Shown piece by piece: positions 8,409 to 16,426 of a stretch of 64,000 nt of DNA. The stretch spans positions 124,001 through 188,000 of the forward strand of contig JAEKNX010000008.1 of NCBI GenBank assembly GCA_016839055.1, given 5' to 3'. The translations under genes and the position numbers were made by a program. The notes beneath the pieces are model-generated. The model was not told the DNA's origin, made no database searches, and worked only from the letters and a program-made list of their open reading frames with translations. Positions within the stretch are counted from its first letter, which is position 1. The number at the start of each line of letters is the position of its first letter. This DNA is from Spirochaetales bacterium (GTDB lineage Bacteria > Spirochaetota > Spirochaetia > UBA9216).

Positions 8409-9770
8409 CTAACTCCATAGTTCAGCCTCATCAGGGACCTTATTGCCTGCCATATAATATCCGATTCTCGAGATATTGATCAGGTGTCTGTAGGAAAGGT
8501 TTTCCGAAATGCTGTTATTTCCCCACGACCCGCAGCCGAGGGTTGTAGTCGGACTGAAACCGTTGAAAAAACTGCCGCCAGCGGAAGTTGAGCTTGTCTG
8601 ATTGATGACAAATCTACTGGCTTTAAGACGGAGGGCAGCAGATTCTATATCGGAGATATTATCAGAATGGATTGAGACCGAATGTCCGGCCCCCTCATAC
8701 TCGAGATTTGCCTCGGCGATATCAACAGCATCACTAAAGTCAGTATATCTGTAAATCGACATGACAGGACACATCTTCTCTTTCGAGAGCAAATCAACCC
8801 TACCCCGGCCGTCCGCCTCAAGCAGGATGAGGAGGGTATCATCCGGAACTTTAATCCCGGCCATGGCAGCGACTTTTAGAGCAGACTGTCCGACGAGATC
8901 AGGATTCATCTTTCCTTCAGGAAAAACGGCTTTTCTGAAAGCCGGAATTTCAGAGGCGGGAGAGCGGTAGGTTCTGTTTCTTCCAAACTCCGCCATTACC
9001 AGATCATAGTCATCCTCATGAACAATAACGGACTGTTCAGCCGAACAGATTATCCCGTTGTCAAAACAGCGTCCGGTCACAATCTTCGGAACTGCAGCCT
9101 TAAAATCAGCATCCCGCCCGATGATGCACTGTACATTCCCGGCACCGACGCCGAAGGCCGGCTTTCCGCTTGAATATGCAGCCTTCACCATGCCCATTCC
9201 TCCGGTGGCAACGACCACATCTGCCTGGGCTAAAAGCTCTCGGGTGTTCTCACGGGACTGCTGCCCGAGAATCTGAATAATGTCGGCTGGGGCGCCGATG
9301 GCGGCGAGTTCCTTATTGATCAGATTGACCGTGTAGCTGCTGCTGTTAATCGCACGGTGATGAGGAGTGAAAATTATTGCGTTTCCACCTTTCAGGGCAA
9401 ACATCGCATTACACATGGGAGTTACAATCGGATTAGTACAGGGAGTTACCGCCGCTATTACTCCCACAGGTTTAGCAATTTCGACAACTCCCTCGACCTC
9501 ATTTCGAGCGATTATCCCGCGGGATTTTCTGCCCTTCAGACTGCTCCATATAATGCTGGGTTTTCCGCGATTTTTTAGTGTTTTATCAGGAACATTTCCC
9601 ATCCCGGTTTCCGCAACGGCCATCTCTGCAAGCGTTTCCGCATTGTCGTACACAACCTTGCCAATCAGCCTGACGGCCTCATCTACCTTCTCCTGCGGCC
9701 AGGTTTCAAAAACCCGTTGCGCCGCAGCCGCTCTATTAATATAAGCCTTGATATACTCTGTTGATTCCAT
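8409..9770 (-). CDS. CoA-acylating aldehyde dehydrogenase
   Basis: 453 residues. Resembles the acetaldehyde dehydrogenase domain of AdhE and the EutE/PduP/sulfoacetaldehyde dehydrogenase group: aldehyde + CoA + NAD+ to acyl-CoA + NADH, reversible, used in ethanol fermentation or aldehyde disposal. Evidence is the block PVGVIAAVTPCTNPIVTPM (about 100-118), the NAD-binding stretch VVATGGMGMVKAAYSSGKPAFGVGAGN, and the catalytic Cys in NGIICSAEQSVI. The C-terminal iron-dependent alcohol dehydrogenase half of AdhE is absent; a separate alcohol-dehydrogenase-like gene at 14050-15198 has lost its metal ligands. No shell-targeting extension or microcompartment gene is seen, so a cytosolic enzyme is likely. 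No ribosome binding site; a TATAAT lies 6 bases upstream. Confidence 0.88.
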   Translation of the reverse strand: MESTEYIKAYINRAAAAQRVFETWPQEKVDEAVRLIGKVVYDNAETLAEMAVAETGMGNVPDKTLKNRGKPSIIWSSLKGRKSRGIIARNEVEGVVEIAKPVGVIAAVTPCTNPIVTPMCNAMFALKGGNAIIFTPHHRAINSSSYTVNLINKELAAIGAPADIIQILGQQSRENTRELLAQADVVVATGGMGMVKAAYSSGKPAFGVGAGNVQCIIGRDADFKAAVPKIVTGRCFDNGIICSAEQSVIVHEDDYDLVMAEFGRNRTYRSPASEIPAFRKAVFPEGKMNPDLVGQSALKVAAMAGIKVPDDTLLILLEADGRGRVDLLSKEKMCPVMSIYRYTDFSDAVDIAEANLEYEGAGHSVSIHSDNISDIESAALRLKASRFVINQTSSTSAGGSFFNGFSPTTTLGCGSWGNNSISENLSYRHLINISRIGYYMAGNKVPDEAELWS

Positions 9771-9776
9771 GTAAAG

Positions 9777-9805
9777 ATTATAGTAATATCATAGATAAAT
9801 GAAAA
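9777..9805 (-). promoter_or_regulatory. Predicted promoter of the aldehyde dehydrogenase gene
   Basis: On the minus strand a perfect TATAAT (9777-9782) with TTTTCA (9800-9805) 17 bases upstream. Only 6 bases separate TATAAT from the ATG at 9770, which implies a leaderless transcript. The -35 box is weak (4 of 6 matches) and overlaps the start of the divergent Lon-like gene. Confidence 0.45.
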
Positions 9806-11652
9806 GCCGAAAACTGACAGCCAGCGAAGTAAGTATAACATTATCCGAGGCTGATATAAAAACTATCCCGTTCAATAGAACTCACGACCTCCCTGCCGAC
9901 GAAGCCGCTCTCGAAGCAATCGGCTCAGGGCTCGAAATGCGCGGCAGAGGAATGAATATATTCGTCTGCGGACCGTCATCAGCCGAAAGGACGATGATCA
10001 CAACAACAGCAGCGCAAAAGGCCGCCGCCTCGGCTCCGAAAGCCCCGGATCTGGTACTCTGCGCTTCTGCCGGCGGCGGGAGTGAACCCGTCCTGCTCAA
10101 ACTTCCCTCCGGCACCGCGGATAAATTATCCTCCGATCTGGAAAATGAATCAGAGGATGATTTCGTGCGGGAATGGTCCCCGGTCATAGGACCGGAGATT
10201 ACAGGCCTCCTTAAGAATCTGGGAAGTAAGGATTTAAACATTCTTGTTTCAAACAGGAACTCGGCAATGCCTGTTATTTTTGAAAATAATCCGGTGCCCC
10301 GCCGCCTCTTCGGCCGTAACAGTGATAAACTCTCAGGAGTAAAGGCGGGCTCACTCATTAAATCAGGAGGCGGAATCCTGATGCTGAATGCTGACGACCT
10401 AATCGTCGAAGAAGACAGCTGGCACAGGCTGAAGCGCGCCCTCCGGAGCGGCTGCTCTGAAATCGGCGGCGGCCAGGGCGACAGAGAAGAATGGAAGGGC
10501 CTCCTGCTTCCTGAAATTGAACAGGATTTCAAGGTCGTCATCCTCGGGTCAGAACAACATTACGACCATTTCTATAACACTGATGAAGATTTCAGGGAAT
10601 TGTTTCAATTTTTTGCGGAATTCGATTCCGTCATCGAATTGACACCGGAAACCCTATCCTTATCAGTGAATCATTTCCGCACCCATGCAATTGACCAGCA
10701 CAACAGAATCCTCACCGACAGCGGTGCCCTGGAAGTAGTAAAATACAGCATCTCAACGGCGGAAAACAAGACGAAAATGTCCACCTCTCTCTATGATCTC
10801 GATATCATCATCACCGAGGCAGCTGTAGCAGAAGAAACAATCGACGGAAGGTTGATTCGTGACACAATCCAGCGTCAGGCAAACCGATTCGGGCTTCTCG
10901 AGAAGAGGATTCTCGAAGACATGGCCTCCGGTGAAATCAATCTCAAAGTTGAGGGTTCGGAGATAGGCAAGGTCAATGGACTTGCAATAATCGACAAGGG
11001 ACCCTACTCCTTCGGATTCCCAGGTCTAATTTCGGCAAGAATTGCTCCTGGAGAGAGCGGCCTCGTCAATATCGAACATGAAGCAGGACTTTCAGGTGAA
11101 ATTCATGATAAATGGGTATTGATTCTCGAAGGATTTCTGCGAAGCAGATTCGCCCTCGAATTCCCGATTTCCATCTTCGCGAGTCTATGTTTCGAACAGT
11201 CATACAGTGAAATCGACGGAGACAGCGCTTCGTCCTCCGAACTCTACGCCCTCCTCTCCGCCATTTCCGGGATTCCCATCAGACAGGATATCGCGGTTAC
11301 TGGAAGCCTCAGCCAGACCGGCGAAATTCAGGCCGTGGGCGGACTAAGGGAGAAAATCGAAGGCTTTTATAAAACCTGCAAAGCCCTGACTTATACAGGC
11401 AGTCAGGGGGTAATTGTCCCGGAGAAAAACATCAAGAACATCATCCTTCCTGATGAGATAGTCGACGAGGTTGAAGCGGGCAGATTCCATATCTATCCTG
11501 TATCGACAGTCAACGACAGCATGGAAATACTAACAGGAATGGAAGCGGGCAGCAGGAACTCAAGAGGAGTCTTTCCTCATGGAACATTCAACCAGCAGGT
11601 TGAGAAGAGCCTGAAAAAGCTCGCACAGCAGGCTAAGAGTTCAGGAAGCTGA
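9799..11652 (+). CDS. Lon-like protease (AAA_32/LonB type, S16 peptidase)
   Basis: 617 residues. The C-terminal domain (about 400-590) is an S16 peptidase: GDSASSSELYALLSA holds the catalytic Ser and GEIQAVGGLREKIEGF the catalytic Lys of the Lon dyad. The N-terminal part matches the AAA_32-type ATPase seen in LonB-like proteins, with SGGGILMLNADDLIVEEDSWHRLKRALRSG as a typical stretch. The P-loop, however, reads GPSSAERT, without the usual GKT, and the Walker B acidic pair is replaced in LMLNADD, so ATP hydrolysis is doubtful. The protein is shorter than most family members. It probably degrades cytosolic substrates or acts on one specific partner. It is divergently placed 28 bases from the aldehyde dehydrogenase gene, with no clear ribosome binding site. 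Confidence 0.85.
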   Translation: MKSRKLTASEVSITLSEADIKTIPFNRTHDLPADEAALEAIGSGLEMRGRGMNIFVCGPSSAERTMITTTAAQKAAASAPKAPDLVLCASAGGGSEPVLLKLPSGTADKLSSDLENESEDDFVREWSPVIGPEITGLLKNLGSKDLNILVSNRNSAMPVIFENNPVPRRLFGRNSDKLSGVKAGSLIKSGGGILMLNADDLIVEEDSWHRLKRALRSGCSEIGGGQGDREEWKGLLLPEIEQDFKVVILGSEQHYDHFYNTDEDFRELFQFFAEFDSVIELTPETLSLSVNHFRTHAIDQHNRILTDSGALEVVKYSISTAENKTKMSTSLYDLDIIITEAAVAEETIDGRLIRDTIQRQANRFGLLEKRILEDMASGEINLKVEGSEIGKVNGLAIIDKGPYSFGFPGLISARIAPGESGLVNIEHEAGLSGEIHDKWVLILEGFLRSRFALEFPISIFASLCFEQSYSEIDGDSASSSELYALLSAISGIPIRQDIAVTGSLSQTGEIQAVGGLREKIEGFYKTCKALTYTGSQGVIVPEKNIKNIILPDEIVDEVEAGRFHIYPVSTVNDSMEILTGMEAGSRNSRGVFPHGTFNQQVEKSLKKLAQQAKSSGS

Positions 11653-11659
11653 CAGCCGG

Positions 11660-11698
11660 GCCGTAATTCCGCGAGCAGCGGAATTACGGCTTTGTCTT
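11660..11698 (+). terminator. Intrinsic terminator after the Lon-like gene
   Basis: A 13-base-pair perfect stem (GCCGTAATTCCGC / GCGGAATTACGGC) with a 5-base loop, 11660-11690, followed by TTTGTCTT. The U tract is interrupted, so termination may be partial. Its tail overlaps the -35 box of the next promoter. Confidence 0.8.
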
Positions 11699-11726
11699 GA
11701 CAGAATTGAATGTAGAAAACTATACT
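11697..11726 (+). promoter_or_regulatory. Predicted sigma-70 promoter of the HDOD gene
   Basis: TTGACA (perfect, 11697-11702), 18-base spacer, TATACT (11721-11726). The leader would be about 33 bases and contains TTGGAG 5 bases before the ATG at 11766. A TATAAT at 11750-11755 without a good -35 box is a weaker alternative. Confidence 0.65.
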
Positions 11727-11765
11727 GAGGCTTGAAACAAGCTTGTGTTATAATTTGGAGTTAAA

Positions 11766-13253
11766 ATGGCTAAAATAGTTGATGTTGCCCAGATAAATAA
11801 AGCGTTCGTCGCTTCAGTTCCTGTTACAATAAAGACCTTCACCCTTCCGCACGAGACAGAGAACTACATAGAAGATGTCCTTGGAGTATACCTGAACAAA
11901 TTCGGCCAGGGCGAATTGAAGGACAGGATTGGCTACTGCATGAGGGAACTTGCCGTCAATGCAAAAAAAGCCAATACCAAGAGAGTATATTTCTCCGAGA
12001 AAAATCTTGATATTAATAACTCCGACGATTACGCGGAGGGAATGAAAACTTTCAAACAGGAAACCCTCGACAATATAAACTACTGGCTTGAAAAACAGAA
12101 AGATGCCGGACTATATATAAAGGTCGTCTTTCACTCAAAAAACAACTCCTTTTCCATGGCCATTAAAAACAACGTCCTGATTTCACAGAAAGAGCAGATG
12201 AGAGTCTATGACCGCATAGCCCGTTCAAGGGCTTTTGAGTCGATGGAGGAGGCGCTGACTTCGGTTCTCGATGATTCCGAAGGCGCAGGTCTGGGAATAG
12301 TAATTCTCGTTCTCATGCTTAAGAAGATAGGACTCGATGAGGACGCCTTTGATATTGATGTCATCGATAATGAAACAGTAGCCACAATCACCATCCCTTT
12401 TGATAAACTTCACCTTGAAAACCTCGACCTTCTTTCAAAAGAAATTGTTGAAGAAATAGAGGATCTACCGCAATTTCCCGAAAATGTTGTGTTTATTCAG
12501 AAACTGATTAACGATCCTGAGTCCGAACTCACCGATATAGCCCGGCAGATTAGCATGGATCCGTCCCTCACCGCAGATCTTCTGAAAGTTGTCAACTCGG
12601 CCCAGTTCATGCTTCCGAAAAAGGTAGATAATATTGTCGAAGCGGTAAAGCTTGTCGGCCTGCGGGGCATCAGTAACATGCTGTTCTCATACGGAACCCA
12701 GAAAGTATTAAAAACTGACCAGAGAGCGCTGTGGGACCATTCATACCGGGTTGCCTTTTACTCTTATAATCTCGCTAAAAACTTCAAGAGAAAGAAAGAC
12801 CTTCTCGATGATGCTTATGTAGGCGGAATTCTTCATGATATAGGAAAGATTATTTTCTCGACGGTACATCCGGAACTGCTGGAGAAGATCTCCAGATTCT
12901 GTAATGAGAAAGAATTACATCATGATATTCTTGAAGAACTCTCAGCAGGACTCAACCATGCGATGATCGGTGGGATGATTGCGGAAAAATGGAACTTTCC
13001 GCCGTCTTTAATCTCGGCAATCAAATTTCACCATGTTCCGGAGCAGAGCCCCAAAGAGCATAAGGATGTAGTCAATACAGTCTATCTTGCCAATGCAATG
13101 AGTAATCTCGAATCCGGCAAGATAACCTTTGACCAGATAAATACAAAGATAATGCTTGATTTTGGAATTCAGACCGAAGAACAGTTCATGATGATTCAGC
13201 AAAGACTATCAGGCGCTTTTGATTCCGACTCTGGAGCAGCAGGCGATTATTAA
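11766..13253 (+). CDS. HDOD signalling protein with N-terminal kinase-type ATPase-like domain
   Basis: 495 residues in two parts. The N-terminal 215 residues have features of the histidine-kinase/GHKL ATP-binding fold: an N-box-like RELAVNAKKAN (60-70) and a G-box-like SEGAGLGIVI (171-180). There is no phospho-acceptor His domain. Residues about 233-430 are an HDOD domain (LPQFPENVVFIQKLINDPESELTDIARQISMDPSLTADLLKVVNSAQF), followed by HD-like motifs GGILHDIGKIIFS and NHAMIGGMIAEKW. HDOD proteins act as non-enzymatic scaffolds or regulators in motility and stress signalling. The ATPase-HDOD combination suggests nucleotide-controlled regulation, which is an inference. It has its own promoter, and its stop codon overlaps that of the convergent methyltransferase gene by 4 bases. 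Confidence 0.85.
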   Translation: MAKIVDVAQINKAFVASVPVTIKTFTLPHETENYIEDVLGVYLNKFGQGELKDRIGYCMRELAVNAKKANTKRVYFSEKNLDINNSDDYAEGMKTFKQETLDNINYWLEKQKDAGLYIKVVFHSKNNSFSMAIKNNVLISQKEQMRVYDRIARSRAFESMEEALTSVLDDSEGAGLGIVILVLMLKKIGLDEDAFDIDVIDNETVATITIPFDKLHLENLDLLSKEIVEEIEDLPQFPENVVFIQKLINDPESELTDIARQISMDPSLTADLLKVVNSAQFMLPKKVDNIVEAVKLVGLRGISNMLFSYGTQKVLKTDQRALWDHSYRVAFYSYNLAKNFKRKKDLLDDAYVGGILHDIGKIIFSTVHPELLEKISRFCNEKELHHDILEELSAGLNHAMIGGMIAEKWNFPPSLISAIKFHHVPEQSPKEHKDVVNTVYLANAMSNLESGKITFDQINTKIMLDFGIQTEEQFMMIQQRLSGAFDSDSGAAGDY

Positions 13254-14047
13254 GATTCAGCCCAGCGCTGCATCATTATACCGAAGGCAACCGAAACATT
13301 AATCGAGCCTTTCAAACCGATAACAGGAATGGAAACGAGTCCCATACTGTTTTCCGCCGCAGCTCTTGCACCGGGGCTGATCCCCAGTTCTTCTGAGCCT
13401 ATTACTGCTATTCCTTCCCGGGGAAAATTGAACCTGCTTATTTCAGTGCCGCCCAACTCCAGAGCAAAAATGTTTCCATAATCCGCTCTATCCGTTTTCC
13501 CGAAGACCTCATCCTTCCCGGCCCTTTCCCAGGGAACAAGTTCGGTACAACCCATCGAAGAACGCTGCGCACGGCGGTGCTGCGGCGAGGGACAATCCGG
13601 TGAAAGCAGAATCCTCGAAACCCCGAAGGCTTCGGCAGTACGGAAAATTGATCCAAGATTAAAAGGGGATCTGATATCGTCCAGATAAAGCTCAACCTTC
13701 CGGCCTTCACCCCCGCGCTCTCCGACAACCGGACTATGATAGCGCTGAATATCCCAGTCGGCTGGTTCGGTTCCGAGCACAGTCAGAACCGCATGCCTGA
13801 GGCTGTTCAGCTGATAAACCAGATTGCCGGAAGCCTGGTTATCAAGCGTTTTACCGATTTCCTTCGCGGCGCTCGACACTTCGGTCTCGGAAAATTCTTC
13901 AATCATGAGAAATAGCAGTTCCCTAAGATAGGCTAGGTCAATTTCATCCTCAACTACAAGATTATTTTCGAAGGCCTGAAGCAGGACTGCGGTTTTCCTT
14001 CTCAGAGTCCCGGTTTTGAGTGTCCTCAGCTTTTTAATTGTAATCAT
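13250..14047 (-). CDS. TrmH/SpoU-family RNA 2'-O-methyltransferase
   Basis: 265 residues. The C-terminal 150 residues have the three SPOUT signatures: motif 1 SPFNLGSIFRTAEAFG, motif 2 GIAVIGSEELGISPGA, and motif 3 SIPVIGLKGSINVSVAFGI, which build the trefoil-knot S-adenosylmethionine site. The target could be a tRNA or rRNA ribose and cannot be told from sequence. An N-terminal helical extension of about 110 residues precedes the knot domain and is not one I recognise; it may bind RNA. It lies 2 bases downstream of the alcohol-dehydrogenase homologue in the same transcription unit. The stop codon overlaps the convergent HDOD gene. Confidence 0.9.
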   Translation of the reverse strand: MITIKKLRTLKTGTLRRKTAVLLQAFENNLVVEDEIDLAYLRELLFLMIEEFSETEVSSAAKEIGKTLDNQASGNLVYQLNSLRHAVLTVLGTEPADWDIQRYHSPVVGERGGEGRKVELYLDDIRSPFNLGSIFRTAEAFGVSRILLSPDCPSPQHRRAQRSSMGCTELVPWERAGKDEVFGKTDRADYGNIFALELGGTEISRFNFPREGIAVIGSEELGISPGARAAAENSMGLVSIPVIGLKGSINVSVAFGIMMQRWAES

Positions 14048-14049
14048 TT

Positions 14050-15198
14050 CTAAAGGGCTTTACGAAGCAGCCGAATTAGATCTTCGGTTGACACCGGGGA
14101 TGGCAGTTGGGACGTGAATTCAAATTTTCTTGCGGATTCGGCTATTCCGCTTAAATCATCTATCGTGATACCGAACTCACTTAGCCGAACATGAACACGC
14201 TTGAGGCCTATCCGATGCCGAATCTTCTCTATAACCCTCTCGGCCGCTTCCACAGACGGAAGCCCCTGGACATCTTCATTCAGGATGGGACCCAACCTTG
14301 CAACCTTTTCAGGACAGATTTTCAGACAATGCTCAAGTGAAAGCGGAAACATTACCGCAGCCGCGAGAACCCTCGGAACCCGGAATCTTCCGGATATCGC
14401 CATCGAGGTAGCCGCGCCTATTCCGGGCCCAGCCATCGATAGCCCCATAGCCGTTACAAGTCCGGCTCTAGCGGCTTTTTGAAACGCTTCCCTGTCTGCG
14501 GTATTTTCTCCAAGCCGCTGTTCCGAGGTCACCACCGCGGAGATAGCCTTGAGAAAAAGATTTTCAGATAGAAAATTCCCCTGATCAGACATATATCCTT
14601 CTACCGCATACATAAGGGTCTCCATGATTGAAAACGAAAATGTAGAAGCGGGAATTGTTGAAGCGGTATCAGGATCGATAAATACAGCCTCGGGATAACC
14701 TCCGAAGGTACCAGGAAGGCTGCAGCTTCGGTTTCTGCCGTCAGTGAGCATCAGAGCATCGGTGAACATAAACGGGTCCCTGCATGCTGTCGGCACATTA
14801 AAATAAGGCAGAGCCTCTCCGACAGGCCTCTGTCCGTCAAGAAAATCGTCAACCCTGAGTCCGGACAACGCCAGTAATGCCGCGGCTCTGGCTATTGAAA
14901 GAGTTTTTACTCCCCCAAGCCCTATAACCATCTGAACTTTTCCCGATGCCGCCAGTTTTCCGGCGGTATCGGCGGCTTCGGCTGTAGTATCAGGACCAAT
15001 GCCGCTGAAGACTATTGTCGAAATTCCCCGGCCCGACAATATCTGCTCAATTCTCGCAGGCAGACCCGTATCGGTTACATTTGTTCCGGTTATAAGCAGA
15101 GCACGGCTTCCCGCGGCCGAGGCTTCCACGCCCAATCTTCCTAGTGCGTCAGAGCCCATGTAAGTTCTTACTGGTATATTAAAAACAACCTGCTGCAT
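14050..15198 (-). CDS. Iron-alcohol-dehydrogenase family protein lacking all metal ligands
   Basis: 382 residues, normal length for the family. The overall pattern is clear (ALLITGTNVTDTG near the N-terminus, VEGYMSDQGNFLSENLFLKAI in the middle), but the active site is not. Aligning by eye with FucO, the metal ligands Asp196, His200, His263 and His277 correspond to E193, Y197, A262 and R276. The catalytic His267 is M266. The NAD motif GGGSxxD reads GLGGVKT (93-99). It is therefore probably not an iron-dependent dehydrogenase; a structural, regulatory or new catalytic role is possible. I chose the ATG at 15198 over a TTG at 15210 because GGGAG is correctly spaced. A hairpin precedes the ribosome binding site. 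Confidence 0.82.
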   Translation of the reverse strand: MQQVVFNIPVRTYMGSDALGRLGVEASAAGSRALLITGTNVTDTGLPARIEQILSGRGISTIVFSGIGPDTTAEAADTAGKLAASGKVQMVIGLGGVKTLSIARAAALLALSGLRVDDFLDGQRPVGEALPYFNVPTACRDPFMFTDALMLTDGRNRSCSLPGTFGGYPEAVFIDPDTASTIPASTFSFSIMETLMYAVEGYMSDQGNFLSENLFLKAISAVVTSEQRLGENTADREAFQKAARAGLVTAMGLSMAGPGIGAATSMAISGRFRVPRVLAAAVMFPLSLEHCLKICPEKVARLGPILNEDVQGLPSVEAAERVIEKIRHRIGLKRVHVRLSEFGITIDDLSGIAESARKFEFTSQLPSPVSTEDLIRLLRKAL

Positions 15199-15203
15199 AG
15201 TAT

Positions 15204-15228
15204 CTCCCAAAGGGAGGTTCCACCTCCC
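15204..15228 (-). promoter_or_regulatory. Hairpin competing for the ribosome binding site
   Basis: On the minus strand GGGAGGT-GGA-ACCTCCC (15212-15228) forms a 7-base-pair hairpin just before the ribosome binding site GGGAG (15204-15208). The central CTCCC could pair either with the upstream GGGAG or with the ribosome binding site. This is a possible translational switch, predicted from complementarity only. Confidence 0.4.
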
Positions 15229-15250
15229 AAACAGATGATTAATCCTTCCT

Positions 15251-15287
15251 AAAAAAAAAGCAGAAAGCGCTACTTAACACTCTCTGC
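15251..15287 (-). terminator. Intrinsic terminator after flgM
   Basis: Reading the minus strand: GCAGAGAG / CTTTCTGC stem of 8 pairs with one G-U (15260-15287), then nine U residues (15251-15259). It separates flgM from the alcohol-dehydrogenase homologue. Confidence 0.88.
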
Positions 15288-15311
15288 CGTTACTATCTAC
15301 CTACTGCTCTT

Positions 15312-15596
15312 TTATGATAAACCGAATGCATCCATCAATCGATCGGCTACTTCTTCTATTTTGCTGTCGATATAGCCGGGATCCTGAAGTTTCTGCCTGA
15401 CCTCTTCCACCCTGTCCATCCGGATATCGGGGGAGGCTTTCACAAGCTCGGTAGCTCTGTAAATTTCGCCCAGATTTTTGGCCTCATCAGATACGGAAAT
15501 AGTATCCTTGCTTTCAGGTTTTACAGCCTTTCCTGCTTTCTCGGTTTTATTAATCTTTGATAATGGATCTATTGGTCCAAGTCTATCTATTGTCAT
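15312..15596 (-). CDS. flgM: Anti-sigma-28 factor FlgM
   Basis: 94 residues. Matches the FlgM family: an unstructured N-terminus rich in Lys, Asp and Ser (1-45) with DTISVSDEAKNL, then the sigma-binding helical part RMDRVEEVRQKLQDPGYIDSKIEEVADRLMDAFG (60-93), including the typical xxVExxRxxIxxGxY spacing. FlgM holds the flagellar sigma factor FliA inactive in the cytoplasm until the hook is complete and it is exported. A sigma-28-like promoter lies upstream and a strong terminator downstream, so the gene is an independent, autoregulated unit. This is the only flagellar gene in the window. Confidence 0.9.
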   Translation of the reverse strand: MTIDRLGPIDPLSKINKTEKAGKAVKPESKDTISVSDEAKNLGEIYRATELVKASPDIRMDRVEEVRQKLQDPGYIDSKIEEVADRLMDAFGLS

Positions 15597-15620
15597 TTCA
15601 GAACCTGCCTCTCAATTAGA

Positions 15621-15648
15621 ATATCGGCACTCCTTGATTATTATTTTA
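15621..15648 (-). promoter_or_regulatory. Sigma-28 (FliA) type promoter of flgM
   Basis: On the minus strand TAAA (15645-15648), a 16-base spacer, then GCCGATAT (15621-15628). The consensus is TAAA-N15-GCCGATAA, so the -10 element matches 7 of 8. It lies over the last codons of rsmI and about 25 bases before the flgM start. Known biology (flgM transcribed by its own target sigma factor) supports the call. Confidence 0.7.
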
Positions 15649-16338
15649 ACTCTTTTTCTTCCCGGAAACAAGTACTGAAAACTCCCCTTTCACCTTTTCT
15701 CGGTTATTCAGAATCTCAAGCACCTCATTTGCCGTTCCTTCAAGGAATTCCTCATGAATCTTTGTCATCTCACGTCCAATAAGAATTTCCCTGTCAGGAA
15801 ACAAATCGGCAATATCAGTCAAAAGCTTGATAATTCTAAATGGAGATTCATAAATAACGACAGCATCCTGTCTTTCAAGTAGTTCTTTCAGCCTTTTCCG
15901 TCGTTTTCCCGGCTTGGGAGAGAGGAAGCCTTCAAAAATAACAGCCTTTCCGGCAAAGGCCCCGACACTGACCAGGGCAGCAAAAGCTGACGGTCCCGGC
16001 ATCGGAACGATGTCAAAGCCTGCATCCCGGACCATGCGGACAAGCCTGCTACCGGGATCACTTACACCCGGAGTACCTGCATCTGAGGCATAGGCCACGT
16101 TCTTGCCTTCTCTGAGAATAGAAATGATTCGCTCGGCTGCCTTTTCCTCATTTCCGGAACGGCAGGAAAGGAGTCTTTTACTTATCGAATACGCATTCAA
16201 TAGTTTCAGGGTATGCCTCGTATCCTCACACGCGATAGTATCTACTTCACGCAGAGTATCGAGGGCTCTGAGAGTAATATCCTTCAAATTCCCTATAGGG
16301 GTTGCAACTATATATAAACAGCCGTTATCTCCGCTCAA
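15646..16338 (-). CDS. rsmI: 16S rRNA (cytidine1402-2'-O)-methyltransferase
   Basis: 230 residues. RsmI ribose-methylates C1402 in the decoding centre of 16S rRNA using S-adenosylmethionine. Signature blocks are LYIVATPIGNLKDITLRAL at the N-terminus, TIACEDTRHTLKLL, YASDAGTPGVSDPGSRLV, MPGPSAFAALVSVG and ESPFRI, all typical of this tetrapyrrole-methylase-fold enzyme. It is slightly short at the C-terminus, which in longer homologues carries an extra helical part. The start is TTG at 16338 with GAGGAAGG upstream. The flgM promoter lies at its 3' end. Confidence 0.95.
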   Translation of the reverse strand: MSGDNGCLYIVATPIGNLKDITLRALDTLREVDTIACEDTRHTLKLLNAYSISKRLLSCRSGNEEKAAERIISILREGKNVAYASDAGTPGVSDPGSRLVRMVRDAGFDIVPMPGPSAFAALVSVGAFAGKAVIFEGFLSPKPGKRRKRLKELLERQDAVVIYESPFRIIKLLTDIADLFPDREILIGREMTKIHEEFLEGTANEVLEILNNREKVKGEFSVLVSGKKKS

Positions 16339-16426
16339 ATTCCTTCCTCATCTTATATGATAATCCAGTTTCCACCTGTAATCGCTTAATGTCAACCCTA
16401 GGGTGATTTTTCCCGATACTATTAGA

